A stretch of 64,000 bases of DNA from Streptomyces sp. 71268 (GTDB taxonomy: Bacteria > Actinomycetota > Actinomycetes > Streptomycetales > Streptomycetaceae). The notes under the pieces are model-generated. The model ran no database searches. It saw only the letters and a program-made list of their open reading frames with translations, and was not told the DNA's origin. The DNA lies in the NCBI RefSeq assembly GCF_029392895.1, contig NZ_CP114200.1:4247001-4311000 (forward strand), given 5' to 3'. Positions 33,394 through 41,445 of this stretch are shown one piece after another; positions within the stretch are counted from its first letter, which is position 1; the number at the start of each line of letters is the position of its first letter. The position numbers and the translations under genes are program-made.

Positions 33394-34770
33394 TCAGTCC
33401 GTGGGCCACTCCCAGGACATGCCGTGCACGCCGGCCGGGCAGCGGATCGGGAGCATGTGGGCCGAGTGGGAGACGTCGAGCGCGAGGCGGCGGCTGTTGC
33501 GCTTCTCGGCTCCTATCCGCTCGCGGTAGTAGCGGTGGCACCCCGCCGGCAGGGCGTCGGGGTGGAAGTAGACGTGCAGCAGGTACTCGCGCAGGTGGAC
33601 CCGGGTGCGCCGCTCGTGATGGGTGGAGGGCACGTTGCTCGGGCCGAGGAGCACCTCGTAGTCGATCACCGCGGTCTCGTTGCGCGCCAACTCGCGGCCG
33701 AGCAGCACCTCGATGATGATGCAGCGCAGCTCGGGCAGGAAGCGCACGGAGCCCGGCTTGCCGCAGCGTACGACGACGTCGATCGACTCGGCGGCGGTGT
33801 CGTCGATGCAGTGCACGACCGTCAACCGGCTGGCCCCGTCGCGGGTCGCGCGCAGCACCTGGTGCACGGAGGTGCTGCGGATGCAGCGCCGCTCGTCCAG
33901 GCGCAGCGTCTCGCGGATGACGACGGAGCACAGGTCCTCGTTGAAGTGCGCGAACGCGGCGCCCAGGGCCTGTTCGACGGTGGAGTTCTCGCCGAAGACG
34001 CGTTGTGACGCGCTGAGGTCCTGGAGCTCGCAGACCGCTCGCCCGCGCGGTCGGTGTGGGCCGAGCAGCGAGCGCAGGGCACCGGTGGGCAGCGTGAGGA
34101 TGTCCTCCAGCGCGTCCACGGCGCGCAGCGACTGGGCCCGCTCCGGCTGACTCCGGCCGCGCTGCCAGTAGCTGAGGGTGGCCAGGCTGATCCGTATGCC
34201 GCGGGCCTCAAGCCGTTCCCTGACCCGTTCCAGCGGGAGGCCGCGTTGGCGCAGGGCCTCGCGGAAGACGGCGGCGAAGGAGGTCGCGGAGGTGACGTGT
34301 GTGGTGAGGGGGGCGGCGGTGGCGGGGGCGGCGTCCTCGGGCTCGGCCAGCGACGTCGCGTTGGCCCGTACCAGGGGTCTGGGTGGGGCCCCGGCCGCGG
34401 CGATCACCCGTGGCTTGGTGAGGGTGACCGCCCCGAGCGACGCGCCGCCCGCAGCGTCGCCGTCCGGTGCACGTCCGCCCGCGGCGTCGCCCCCCGATGT
34501 ACTGCCGCCCGATGTGCCGCCGCCCGGTGCGCTGCCGCGTGCGGCGTTGGCGCCCGGTGTGGCGCGGCTCGGCGCGGTGCCGTTCGGGGTGGCGCTGTTC
34601 GGTAGGGGCCCGGTCGGTATGGAGCTGTTCCGTACGGGGCCGGTCGGTACGGAGTTCTTCGGGCGGGGACGGGGGCGGGTGGGCCTGGCGGTACGGGCCG
34701 GTGAGGCGGTCGGCGCCGGGGCTCTGTGGCCCGGGCCGCCGGCCGGGTCGCCGTGGGTCATCTTGTCCAT
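33394..34770 (-). CDS. Helix-turn-helix (XRE-like) protein with disordered N-terminus
   Basis: 458 residues. The first 160 or so are Pro/Thr/Gly-rich with SGGDAAGG-type repetition and no predicted fold. The HTH (about 170-235) reads FREALRQRGLPLERVRERLEARGIRISLATLSYWQRGRS, followed by ALEDILTLPTGALRSLL. The C-terminal 200 residues form a conserved-looking alpha/beta domain of unknown function. ATG with GGAG upstream; an open frame continues to 34899. I recall similar proteins in streptomycetes annotated only as XRE. No partner gene adjoins it. Confidence 0.75.
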   Translation of the reverse strand: MDKMTHGDPAGGPGHRAPAPTASPARTARPTRPRPRPKNSVPTGPVRNSSIPTGPLPNSATPNGTAPSRATPGANAARGSAPGGGTSGGSTSGGDAAGGRAPDGDAAGGASLGAVTLTKPRVIAAAGAPPRPLVRANATSLAEPEDAAPATAAPLTTHVTSATSFAAVFREALRQRGLPLERVRERLEARGIRISLATLSYWQRGRSQPERAQSLRAVDALEDILTLPTGALRSLLGPHRPRGRAVCELQDLSASQRVFGENSTVEQALGAAFAHFNEDLCSVVIRETLRLDERRCIRSTSVHQVLRATRDGASRLTVVHCIDDTAAESIDVVVRCGKPGSVRFLPELRCIIIEVLLGRELARNETAVIDYEVLLGPSNVPSTHHERRTRVHLREYLLHVYFHPDALPAGCHRYYRERIGAEKRNSRRLALDVSHSAHMLPIRCPAGVHGMSWEWPTD

Positions 34771-34976
34771 GACGTCTCCGGGGGGTCGCACGGTCTCGCG
34801 AGGGCGTGGCGCGCGTCGGTACGGAGCGGTGCGCGGTGGTGCCGGGGTACGGGGGTACCAGGGGCACCGACGTGGTGCGCGGTGGTGCCGGTGTGGCACG
34901 GGATGCTGGGTGGGGGTCGGGGGGTGGATGCGTGGTGACGGCGCGGGTGACCTCGCGATACCGATGCCAAACAGTG

Positions 34977-35012
34977 CGGGGGCCGCTCACCGTATCCGGC
35001 GAGCGGCCCCCG
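34977..35012 (-). terminator. Hairpin terminator of the S1 protease gene
   Basis: CGGGGGCCGCTC (34977-34988) and GAGCGGCCCCCG (35001-35012) pair perfectly over 12 bp with a 12-nt loop, 22 nt past the protease stop. No T-tract, as is common in streptomycetes. Confidence 0.8.
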
Positions 35013-35034
35013 TGTCCCGTGAGGTGAGTGTGAC

Positions 35035-36231
35035 CTAGCCGAGGTTGAGGCTCAGCCCGTAGTACGACAGGGCGTCGTCGAGGGGCTGGAAGTAGGACGA
35101 ACCGGGCGAGTTGACGCTGCCGTTGCACTTCTGGTTGGTCGGGCCGCCGGAGGTCATGCCCTGGGCCTGGTTGCCCGATATGTACGCGCCACCGCTGTCG
35201 CCGCCCTGGGTGCACACCGAGGAGCTGCCCAGACCGCGCACGACCGTGTCGGGGCCGCCGTTCTGGTCGACGTAGGTGACGGTGACGTTGTACGACTTGA
35301 CCGCGCCGCAGGTCCACTGCGTGGTCTGGCCGGACTTGCACAGCGCGGCGCCGGGCGCGGCGCGCTTGCTGCCCTTGACCGCGACGGTCCCGGCGCTGCC
35401 CCAGGTGCCGACCTTGGTGGCGATCTGGTCGTCGGAGTCGACCCGGGCGATGCCCATGTCGACGCTGTTGGTGCCGACCGCGAACCGGGTCCGCTCGCCC
35501 TTCGCGAAGTGCTGGTTGTCGTAGTACAGGTCGGGCAGGTCCTCGATGCAGTGGCCCGCGGTCACCAGGTACTGGCGGCCCGAGCTGTCCTTGGCGCCGT
35601 AGCCGACCGAGCACAGGTAGCCGTTGAACGTCATCCGGCTGCCCGGGTAGACGAGGGCCTGCGGGGCGAGCTGCTGCTTGCCCTCGACCACGCGGACGGC
35701 CTTGCCGAGCGACCTGGCCTGCTTCAGGAACGCGCGGGCACCGGCGCTCTTGTCGCTGGCCACCTCGACGACAACGCTGTCGGACTGGAGGTCGACGGAC
35801 CAGGCGGCGATGCCGGACGGGGTCTGCCGCGCGGCCTGGGCGTCGAGCTTGGCCTTGACGGCGTTGAGCGCGGACTCGCCGCGCGCCGGGACACGCGCCG
35901 TCAGGCCCGCGTCCTCGATCCGGTCGGCGGTCCTGGCGTCCGGCGCGTTCACGACCAGCGTGCCCGCCTTGTCGAAGAACGCGCCCTGGGTGGCGATCCG
36001 CTTCTTGCCGAGGCTGGCGAGGGTGTTCTGCTGCTCGGCCTGCGAGTCGAGCCGCTCGATCGCGGCGTCCTCGCTCACGCCGAGCGTGGTGGCCAGCGCC
36101 TTGACCATCTCCGGCTGGTACCGGGGCGTCATGGGGGCGGAGTCGTCCTTGGCCTGTGCGCCGGAGACCACGGTGACGGACAACAGGGCGCCGACGGCGG
36201 CGGCGAGGACGTACGTGCGGGAACCTCTCAC
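35035..36231 (-). CDS. Secreted S1 family serine protease (streptogrisin/alpha-lytic type)
   Basis: 398-residue prepro-enzyme. Signal peptide: VRGSRTYVLAAAVGALLSVTVVSGAQA, then an alpha-lytic-type propeptide (about 30-195) that acts as folding chaperone. The mature chymotrypsin-like domain has the triad His in VTAGHC (about 227), Asp in NSVDMGIARVD (about 258) and Ser in GGDSGG (about 343), plus paired Cys around each. GTG start with GGAAGGAAAG upstream; the open frame to 36372 lacks signal-peptide character. A 12-bp hairpin terminator follows. Likely degrades external protein during growth on complex nutrients. Confidence 0.93.
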   Translation of the reverse strand: MRGSRTYVLAAAVGALLSVTVVSGAQAKDDSAPMTPRYQPEMVKALATTLGVSEDAAIERLDSQAEQQNTLASLGKKRIATQGAFFDKAGTLVVNAPDARTADRIEDAGLTARVPARGESALNAVKAKLDAQAARQTPSGIAAWSVDLQSDSVVVEVASDKSAGARAFLKQARSLGKAVRVVEGKQQLAPQALVYPGSRMTFNGYLCSVGYGAKDSSGRQYLVTAGHCIEDLPDLYYDNQHFAKGERTRFAVGTNSVDMGIARVDSDDQIATKVGTWGSAGTVAVKGSKRAAPGAALCKSGQTTQWTCGAVKSYNVTVTYVDQNGGPDTVVRGLGSSSVCTQGGDSGGAYISGNQAQGMTSGGPTNQKCNGSVNSPGSSYFQPLDDALSYYGLSLNLG

Positions 36232-36506
36232 GCTCTTTCCTTCCGGTTGCAGCGCGAACGGCCCAGGCAGGGGGGTGACGCCCCGCGGAAGTGCGGGGCT
36301 CGGGAGGGACGCTCGGCTGGCGGCGCGGGTGGGGACCGGTCGCCGCGCCCCGAACTTTCGCGCAACCAACACAGGGGGAACAAGGTTTCGTCACGCGCCT
36401 TTTTTCAACAGGGTTGCGTAACTCTGTGAAGGTGGGAGCCGTTCGAGGCTGACCGTCCGGCACGGAAGGCCGTGCGGCGGCTCGGGAGGTTCCGGCGATG
36501 TCGCGC

Positions 36507-36541
36507 AAAAAAGCGAAGGCAAGGAGTTCCGCCTCCTTGCC
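36507..36541 (-). terminator. Orphan intrinsic terminator (hairpin plus T-tract), leftward
   Basis: GGCAAGGAG-ttccgc-CTCCTTGCC (36518-36541) is a perfect 9-bp stem. Read leftward it is followed by TTCGCTTTTTTGC, a real T-tract, rare in this GC-rich window. No minus-strand gene ends here. It lies 276 nt before the protease start, so it could be a leader attenuator or a shield between divergent genes. Confidence 0.55.
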
Positions 36542-36641
36542 ACTCTCAACGTATAGCGCGCCGGGGGGCTTGCGGCAAGGCCCCGGGTGTACCGCACAAT
36601 CGGCGGCCGAGAGTCTGACCTGCGAAAACAGGAGTCCCGAA

Positions 36642-37904
36642 GTGCGAGTGCTGTTGACGACGTGGGGATCGCGCGGCGATGTCGAGCCGCTGGCGGGGTT
36701 GGCGGTGGCGTTGCGCGAACTCGGTGTGGAGGCACGGGTGTGCGCGCCGCCGGACGAGGAGTTCGCGACGTTGCTGGCACGGGTCGGCGTGCCGCTGGTG
36801 CCGCTCGGGCCGACGGTGCGTTCGGTGGTCGCCGGCCCTAAACCCCCGACGACCGAGGACGCCTTCCGGCTCGCTCCCCGGTTGGTCGCCGCGCGGTTCG
36901 AAACGCTCACGGCAGCGGCCCAGGACTGCGACGCGCTGCTCGCCACCGGGCTGATGCCGGCCGGCGCCCGGGACGTGGCGGAGAAGCTGGGCATCCCTTA
37001 CGTACTCGCCTGCTTCCACACCCTGGGCCTGCCGTCGCGGCACGCCCGGCCCGGGGCGCGGCCGGGCACACCGTCGGCGCGGGACGAGACCGACAACCGG
37101 GTGCTGTGGAAGGAGGACGCCGAGCGGGTGAACGCGCTGTACGGCCAGGCGCTCAACACGCACCGGGCGGCGATCGGCCTGCCGCCGGTGGACAACGTCC
37201 GCGACCACGTCCTCACCGACCGGCCGTGGCTGGCCGCGGACGCGACACTGTGCCCGTCGCGGGACCTGACCGACCTGGACGTCGTGCGGACCGGGGCGTG
37301 GCTGCTGCCAGACGAGCGCCCGCTGCCGGCCGAGTTGGAGACGTTCCTGGGCGCCGGCGAACCGCCGGTGTACGTGGGCTTCGGCAGCATGGCCAGCTAC
37401 GCCCCGCGCGACGTCGCCCGGGTGGCCATCCAGGCGTGCCGCGCGCGGGGCCGCCGCGTCGTCCTCGCCCGTGGCTGGGCCGACCTGGCCCCGATCGACG
37501 ACGGCGCCGACTGCCACGTCGTCGGCGAGGTCAACCAGCAGGCGCTGTTCCGCCGGGTGGCCGCCGTCGTGCACCACGGCGGCGCCGGCACCACGACGAC
37601 GGCCGCGCTGGCCGGCGCGCCCCAGCTCGTGGTCCCGCAGATCGCGGACCAGCCGTACTGGGCCGCCCGCGTGGCCGAGCTGGGCATCGGGGTGGCGCAC
37701 GAGGGCCGGACGCCGACCCTCGACTCGCTGTCCGCCGCGCTCACCACGGCCCTGGCCCCCGGCACCCGCGCCCGGGCGAGCGCCGTGGCCGGCACGATCC
37801 GCACCGACGGGGCGACGGTGGCCGCCAGGCTGCTCATCGACGCGGCCGGCTCGACTGACGCGGTCGGCACGGGCGGTGAGCGGAGCCCGGCCGACTCCGC
37901 GTGA
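36642..37904 (+). CDS. Glycosyltransferase, GT1 family (UGT/vancomycin-type)
   Basis: 420 residues, GT-B fold, transfers a sugar from an NDP donor to a small hydrophobic acceptor. N-terminal Rossmann block VRVLLTTWGSRGDVEPLAGLA, inter-domain VYVGFGSMASYAPRD, and the donor signature around VVHHGGAGTTTTAALAGAPQLVVP with QIADQPYWAARV. This matches sterol/aglycone glycosyltransferases and vancomycin-type GtfB proteins. AGGAG lies 7 nt before the GTG at 36642. It is divergent from the protease and not inside an antibiotic cluster, so a xenobiotic or lipid acceptor is possible. Confidence 0.87.
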   Translation: MRVLLTTWGSRGDVEPLAGLAVALRELGVEARVCAPPDEEFATLLARVGVPLVPLGPTVRSVVAGPKPPTTEDAFRLAPRLVAARFETLTAAAQDCDALLATGLMPAGARDVAEKLGIPYVLACFHTLGLPSRHARPGARPGTPSARDETDNRVLWKEDAERVNALYGQALNTHRAAIGLPPVDNVRDHVLTDRPWLAADATLCPSRDLTDLDVVRTGAWLLPDERPLPAELETFLGAGEPPVYVGFGSMASYAPRDVARVAIQACRARGRRVVLARGWADLAPIDDGADCHVVGEVNQQALFRRVAAVVHHGGAGTTTTAALAGAPQLVVPQIADQPYWAARVAELGIGVAHEGRTPTLDSLSAALTTALAPGTRARASAVAGTIRTDGATVAARLLIDAAGSTDAVGTGGERSPADSA

Positions 37905-37966
37905 GCCGTGAGCCGTAGGGCGTGACCCATGGGCCGTGAGCCATGGCCTGCTGCCCGCGGCGGGTC

Positions 37967-38413
37967 TCAACCGTCAGCCGCCGACGGTCGGCGGGACACG
38001 CGCAGCGCCGTGGCCAGCGGGGCGAGCAGGGCGAGGGCGCCGAGCACGGCGAACTGGTGGCTGCCGGGCGCCGTCCGCATCGCCGGTACGCCGTACGCGA
38101 GACCGCACAGCGCCACGCTGACCGGTACGACCAGCGCGGGTACGGCTGGCCGAAGCGGGTTCGCCCCCAGGCGCTCCGGGTCCAGGCTGACGCCGAACAC
38201 GCCGGCCAACGCCACGAAGACGAAGGCGAGTACGCCCTTCAGAGCCCACCAGAACACGTAACCGACGCAGCCGATCGCGGCGAGCCACAGCGGGACGCCC
38301 ACGGCGATGGCGCCCGCGTCGCTGAGCGCCATCTCCGGCGCGGGCGCGGAGTACGGAGAGGGCGCGGGGCCCGGGGGGTGGGCCAGGGAGGCGGGGTGCG
38401 CGAGGTACGGCAT
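37967..38413 (-). CDS. Small hypothetical membrane protein
   Basis: 148 residues. A Pro/Ala-rich soluble start (1-28) is followed by about four hydrophobic helices: AIAVGVPLWLAAIGCVGYVF, GVLAFVFVALAGVFGV, AVPALVVPVSVALCGLAYGV and FAVLGALALLAPLATAL. No family recognised. GAGGGTGGG precedes the ATG. Convergent with the glycosyltransferase. Confidence 0.6.
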   Translation of the reverse strand: MPYLAHPASLAHPPGPAPSPYSAPAPEMALSDAGAIAVGVPLWLAAIGCVGYVFWWALKGVLAFVFVALAGVFGVSLDPERLGANPLRPAVPALVVPVSVALCGLAYGVPAMRTAPGSHQFAVLGALALLAPLATALRVSRRPSAADG

Positions 38414-38634
38414 GGGCCCACCCTCGCAGCGGCGGGCGGGGAACCGGATGAGTACCGCTACTCAGCCCGCCCGGCCCGCCGGCCTGACCCGCCCGGAGCT
38501 CGCTCGGGGCCCGCCCGCCTGGCCTGCCCGGGGCCCGCCCGGCCCGCTCGTCCGGGGCCCGCTCGGCCCACCGGCCCGCTCGCCCACCTGGGGCCCGCTC
38601 GGCCCGCCCGCCCGCCCCGCGCCACGGGCGCGGT

Positions 38635-38676
38635 CGGTGGCCCCGCTCGCCGCCGAGGGCGCGGGCGGGGCCACCG
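38635..38676 (-). terminator. Hairpin terminator of the I36-inhibitor gene
   Basis: CGGTGGCCCCGC (38635-38646) pairs perfectly with GCGGGGCCACCG (38665-38676), 12 bp, 18-nt loop, starting 18 nt past the stop codon of the I36 gene. Confidence 0.75.
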
Positions 38677-38693
38677 CGAGGGGAGGACTCAGG

Positions 38694-39107
38694 TCAGCAG
38701 CCGGCCCAGCTGTTGGAGTAGATGGTCGGCAGGTTGCTGCCGATCTTCTTCCAGCCGGTGCCCTTGTTCAGCTTGTACCCCTTCGGCTTGAAGTGCGGCT
38801 TGGCGTACACGACCGCCTGCTTGCACTTCTTGCCGTTGTTGTAGGCCGACTTCGGCGCCTTGAAGGCGCCGCCGTACTTGCGCAGGTCGCGGTTCTTGTC
38901 CTGGACCTTCTTGACCTTGCCCTTGAAGTTGTACTTCGGGTAGACGCACAGGTAGCCCTTGGGACAGTCCTTCGGCGCCTTGAGCACGGTCGCGCTGGTC
39001 TCGCTGTGCTGTTCGGCGAAGGCCGCGGTGGCCGAGGGGGCGGCGACGAGGCCGCCCGAGACGGTGGCCGCCGCCGTGAACAACACGAGCCGTTTGCGTA
39101 CGTTCAT
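38694..39107 (-). CDS. Secreted peptidase inhibitor family I36-like protein
   Basis: 137 residues with a classical signal peptide (MNVRKRLVLFTAAATVSGGLVAAPSATA). The mature part is very Lys/Tyr-rich with four Cys (DCPKGYLCVYPKYNF, GKKCKQAV, and a terminal Cys), a pattern of the beta/gamma-crystallin-like I36 family (SMI-type protease inhibitors). An inhibitor role is inferred from family only. GGGAGGAA precedes the ATG. An S1 protease gene lies 3 kb away but is not adjacent. Confidence 0.75.
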   Translation of the reverse strand: MNVRKRLVLFTAAATVSGGLVAAPSATAAFAEQHSETSATVLKAPKDCPKGYLCVYPKYNFKGKVKKVQDKNRDLRKYGGAFKAPKSAYNNGKKCKQAVVYAKPHFKPKGYKLNKGTGWKKIGSNLPTIYSNSWAGC

Positions 39108-39560
39108 GGTTCGGAGTTCCTCCCAGTGAGGGGCGGCGCCACAACGGCCGTGCGGGCGGGGCGATCTGATGTGTCGCCCTCGTCCCGCGAGCGGCCGTGC
39201 GGCGCGCGCCGCCTGTCCAACTCACGGTTCGGTACGGGGCTGACCGCCGGGCCGTGGCATCGGCCCAGGCCCTGCGGTGGCCGTCGCACCGAGCAGCAGT
39301 CTTGGGAGGCGTCCCGTTGTTGCGCAGCCCGCTCCGGGGGGCGCAACAAAAGGCGTTTTGTCCCAGGGAGTTCCGGATAGCCGGCGCGCGCCGTGCCGGG
39401 GGCGGGAGGCGTCCCGCTCGCCCCCAGTTCGGCGCGCGCCGGGCCACGGGCGGACGGGCGGCCCGTTCCGGACGCGAACTTCCGCCGCCCGTCCGTCCCC
39501 TACCGGGCGCCAGCGACCCTCCAGCGGGACCACACCGGGTCTCCAGCGGACCACTACCGA
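39108..39560. other. Intergenic region with repeats and hairpins
   Basis: 453 bp, no gene. TTGTTGCGC (39317-39325) and GCGCAACAA (39341-39349) form a 9-bp hairpin, next to CAAAA-GGCG-TTTTG (39347-39360). The 13-mer GGGAGGCGTCCCG occurs twice exactly 100 bp apart (39304-39316, 39404-39416). It presumably contains the I36 promoter. Confidence 0.5.
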
Positions 39561-41318
39561 TCAGGCGCCGGCCGACGCCACTCCACCCGTCCCGGCCGCC
39601 CCGACCACGCCCCCGGCGCCCCGGGTCTCCCCGGCTCCCGTGGCGCCGGAGGCCGAACGGGTGCCGTCGCGCTGACCACCCTGGCCGCCCTCATCGGCCT
39701 GACCACCCTGGCCGCCAGCACTGCCTCGGTCGCCCTGGCCGCGCTCGTCGCGTACGACCGCGAAGACCAGCAGCGCGGCGGCCACCGCGACGACGCCCGA
39801 GATCAGGCACACCCGGTCGATGCCGGCCACGAACGCGTCACCGGCCAGCCGTTCCACCGCGTGCCGCGCGGGCCCGGGCGGGGCGGCGGCGACGACGTCG
39901 GCGGCGTGGCCGCCGCTGATCGCCTCGGCCGCGTGGCCCGCCGCCTCGGGGTCCGGGGCGCCGGCGGCCGTCTCCGGCGCGGCAGCGGCCGCCGCGGTGC
40001 CGTCGGTGAAGACGGACCGCACGCGCGCGGCGAAGACCGTGCCGAGCACCGCGATGCCCAGCGCGTATCCGAACTGGCGCGAGGTGTTGACCGCGCCGCT
40101 CGCCATCCCCGCCCGCTCGCCCGGCACCAGGCCGAGCGCCGCCGACACCAGCACCGGCGTGGCCAGGCCGACGCCGAGGCCGGCCACGGCGAGCCCGGGC
40201 GCCAGCGCGGCCCAGCCCGCGTCGCCGTCCACGAGCGCGGCGTTCAGCAGCGCGCCCGCGCCGACCAGCAACAGCCCGCCACTCACCGGGACCCTGGGCG
40301 GCAGGTGGCTGAGCAGCCTGCCGCCGATCACGCCGACGACCAGGGCCGCCACCGCGAGCGGCGTCACCGCGAGCCCCGCCTCGATCGGGCTCATACCGAG
40401 CACCGACTGCAACCACATGGCGACGTAGGTGAGGTAGGGGAAGGCGGACGCCTGGAGCACCACCGCCGCCACCATCAGCACCACGAACGCCGGGCTGCGC
40501 AGCAGCCCCAGGTCGAACATGGGTTGCCGCAACCGCCGCTCCACCAGCACGAAGCCGACCAGCGCCAGCCCGGCCGCGCCCAGCGAGAGCGCCGTCCCCG
40601 CGTCCCCCCAGCCCTCCTCGCCACCGCGGATCAGCCCGTACGTCAGGGCGCCGGCGAAGCCCGTGAAGAGCAGCACGCCCGCCACGTCCACGCGGCCCCC
40701 CGCGCGGCCGGTGGACTCGCCGACCGTGCGCAGCGTGAGCCAGCCGGCGAAGACCGTCAGCGGCAGGTTGACCAGGAAGATCGCCCGCCAGTCCAGGCCC
40801 TCGGTGAGCACCCCGCCGAGCACCGGCCCCACGGCCGCGGCGGCGCCGCTCGTACCGCCCCACACGCCGAAGGCCACGCCGCGGTCCCGGCCCGCGTACG
40901 TCGCCATCAGCAGCGGCGTGTTGGTCGCGAACATCGCCGCCGCGCCCACGCCCTGCAGCGCGCGGGCCGCGATCAGCAGGCCCGGGTCCGGGGCCAGGCC
41001 GCAGGCCAGCGAGGACAGCGCGAAGACGGCGAGGCCGAGCAGGTAGAGCCGGCGGCGCCCGAACAGGTCGGCCGCCGAGCCCGCCGCCATCAACAGCGCT
41101 GCCAGCGCCAGGGCGTAGATGTCCATCACCCACTGGAGGGAGGTGAAGGAGGCGTCCAGATCCCGCGCGATCTCGGGCAGCGCGGTGTTCACGATCGTGA
41201 CGTCCATGATCAGCATGAAGTTGCCCAGCGTGATGGCGACCAGGGGCCACCACTTGCCGCGCGCACCGACCTCGGTGCCGGCACCCGCCCCGGCCCCCGG
41301 GCCCGTGTCCCTCGCCAT
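39561..41318 (-). CDS. MFS drug transporter, DHA2 (EmrB/QacA) family
   Basis: 585 residues, about 14 helices, proton-driven exporter. Motif D1 is MLIMDVTIVNTALPEIARDL, motif A GSAADLFGRRRLYLLGL, and motif C GPVLGGVLTEGLDWR. A longer than usual cytoplasmic C-terminus (about 480-585) is Ala/Gly-rich. GGGAGAGAAAG precedes the ATG. It is divergent from a two-module Lrp/AsnC regulator across 127 bp, which contains a perfect 7-bp dyad, so that regulator is the probable controller. Confidence 0.87.
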   Translation of the reverse strand: MARDTGPGAGAGAGTEVGARGKWWPLVAITLGNFMLIMDVTIVNTALPEIARDLDASFTSLQWVMDIYALALAALLMAAGSAADLFGRRRLYLLGLAVFALSSLACGLAPDPGLLIAARALQGVGAAAMFATNTPLLMATYAGRDRGVAFGVWGGTSGAAAAVGPVLGGVLTEGLDWRAIFLVNLPLTVFAGWLTLRTVGESTGRAGGRVDVAGVLLFTGFAGALTYGLIRGGEEGWGDAGTALSLGAAGLALVGFVLVERRLRQPMFDLGLLRSPAFVVLMVAAVVLQASAFPYLTYVAMWLQSVLGMSPIEAGLAVTPLAVAALVVGVIGGRLLSHLPPRVPVSGGLLLVGAGALLNAALVDGDAGWAALAPGLAVAGLGVGLATPVLVSAALGLVPGERAGMASGAVNTSRQFGYALGIAVLGTVFAARVRSVFTDGTAAAAAAPETAAGAPDPEAAGHAAEAISGGHAADVVAAAPPGPARHAVERLAGDAFVAGIDRVCLISGVVAVAAALLVFAVVRDERGQGDRGSAGGQGGQADEGGQGGQRDGTRSASGATGAGETRGAGGVVGAAGTGGVASAGA

Positions 41319-41345
41319 GGCTTTCTCTCCCTCGTTCGTGGTGTG

Positions 41346-41363
41346 CGGCTCGTGTGCGAGCCG
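41346..41363. promoter_or_regulatory. Candidate Lrp operator between MFS and regulator genes
   Basis: CGGCTCG-TGTG-CGAGCCG, perfect 7-bp arms, 28 bp upstream of the MFS start. Confidence 0.45.
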
Positions 41364-41436
41364 GCGCCCACCCTCCGTTCCGGGAGCCGGTCGGCCCTAG
41401 CCAGCGCCCCGCCGCGTGGCGATATCCGACACGGGC

Positions 41437-41442
41437 TAGCGT
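41437..41442 (+). promoter_or_regulatory. Putative -10 box TAGCGT of the Lrp gene
   Basis: TAGCGT ends 6 nt before the GTG at 41449 and 3 nt before the ATG at 41446. The usual leaderless spacing favours the GTG as the real start. Confidence 0.45.
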
Positions 41443-41445
41443 GGA

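Noticed and set aside
37905..37950. Repeated GTGAGCCGT/GGCCGTGAGCC as a minisatellite.
   Set aside because: Only a few imperfect, irregularly spaced copies.
38461..38634. Repetitive GCCCG/CGGGGCCCG stretch as a CRISPR array or mobile-element end.
   Set aside because: Irregular, unit length varies and no open frame or inverted terminal repeat is present; ordinary GC low complexity.
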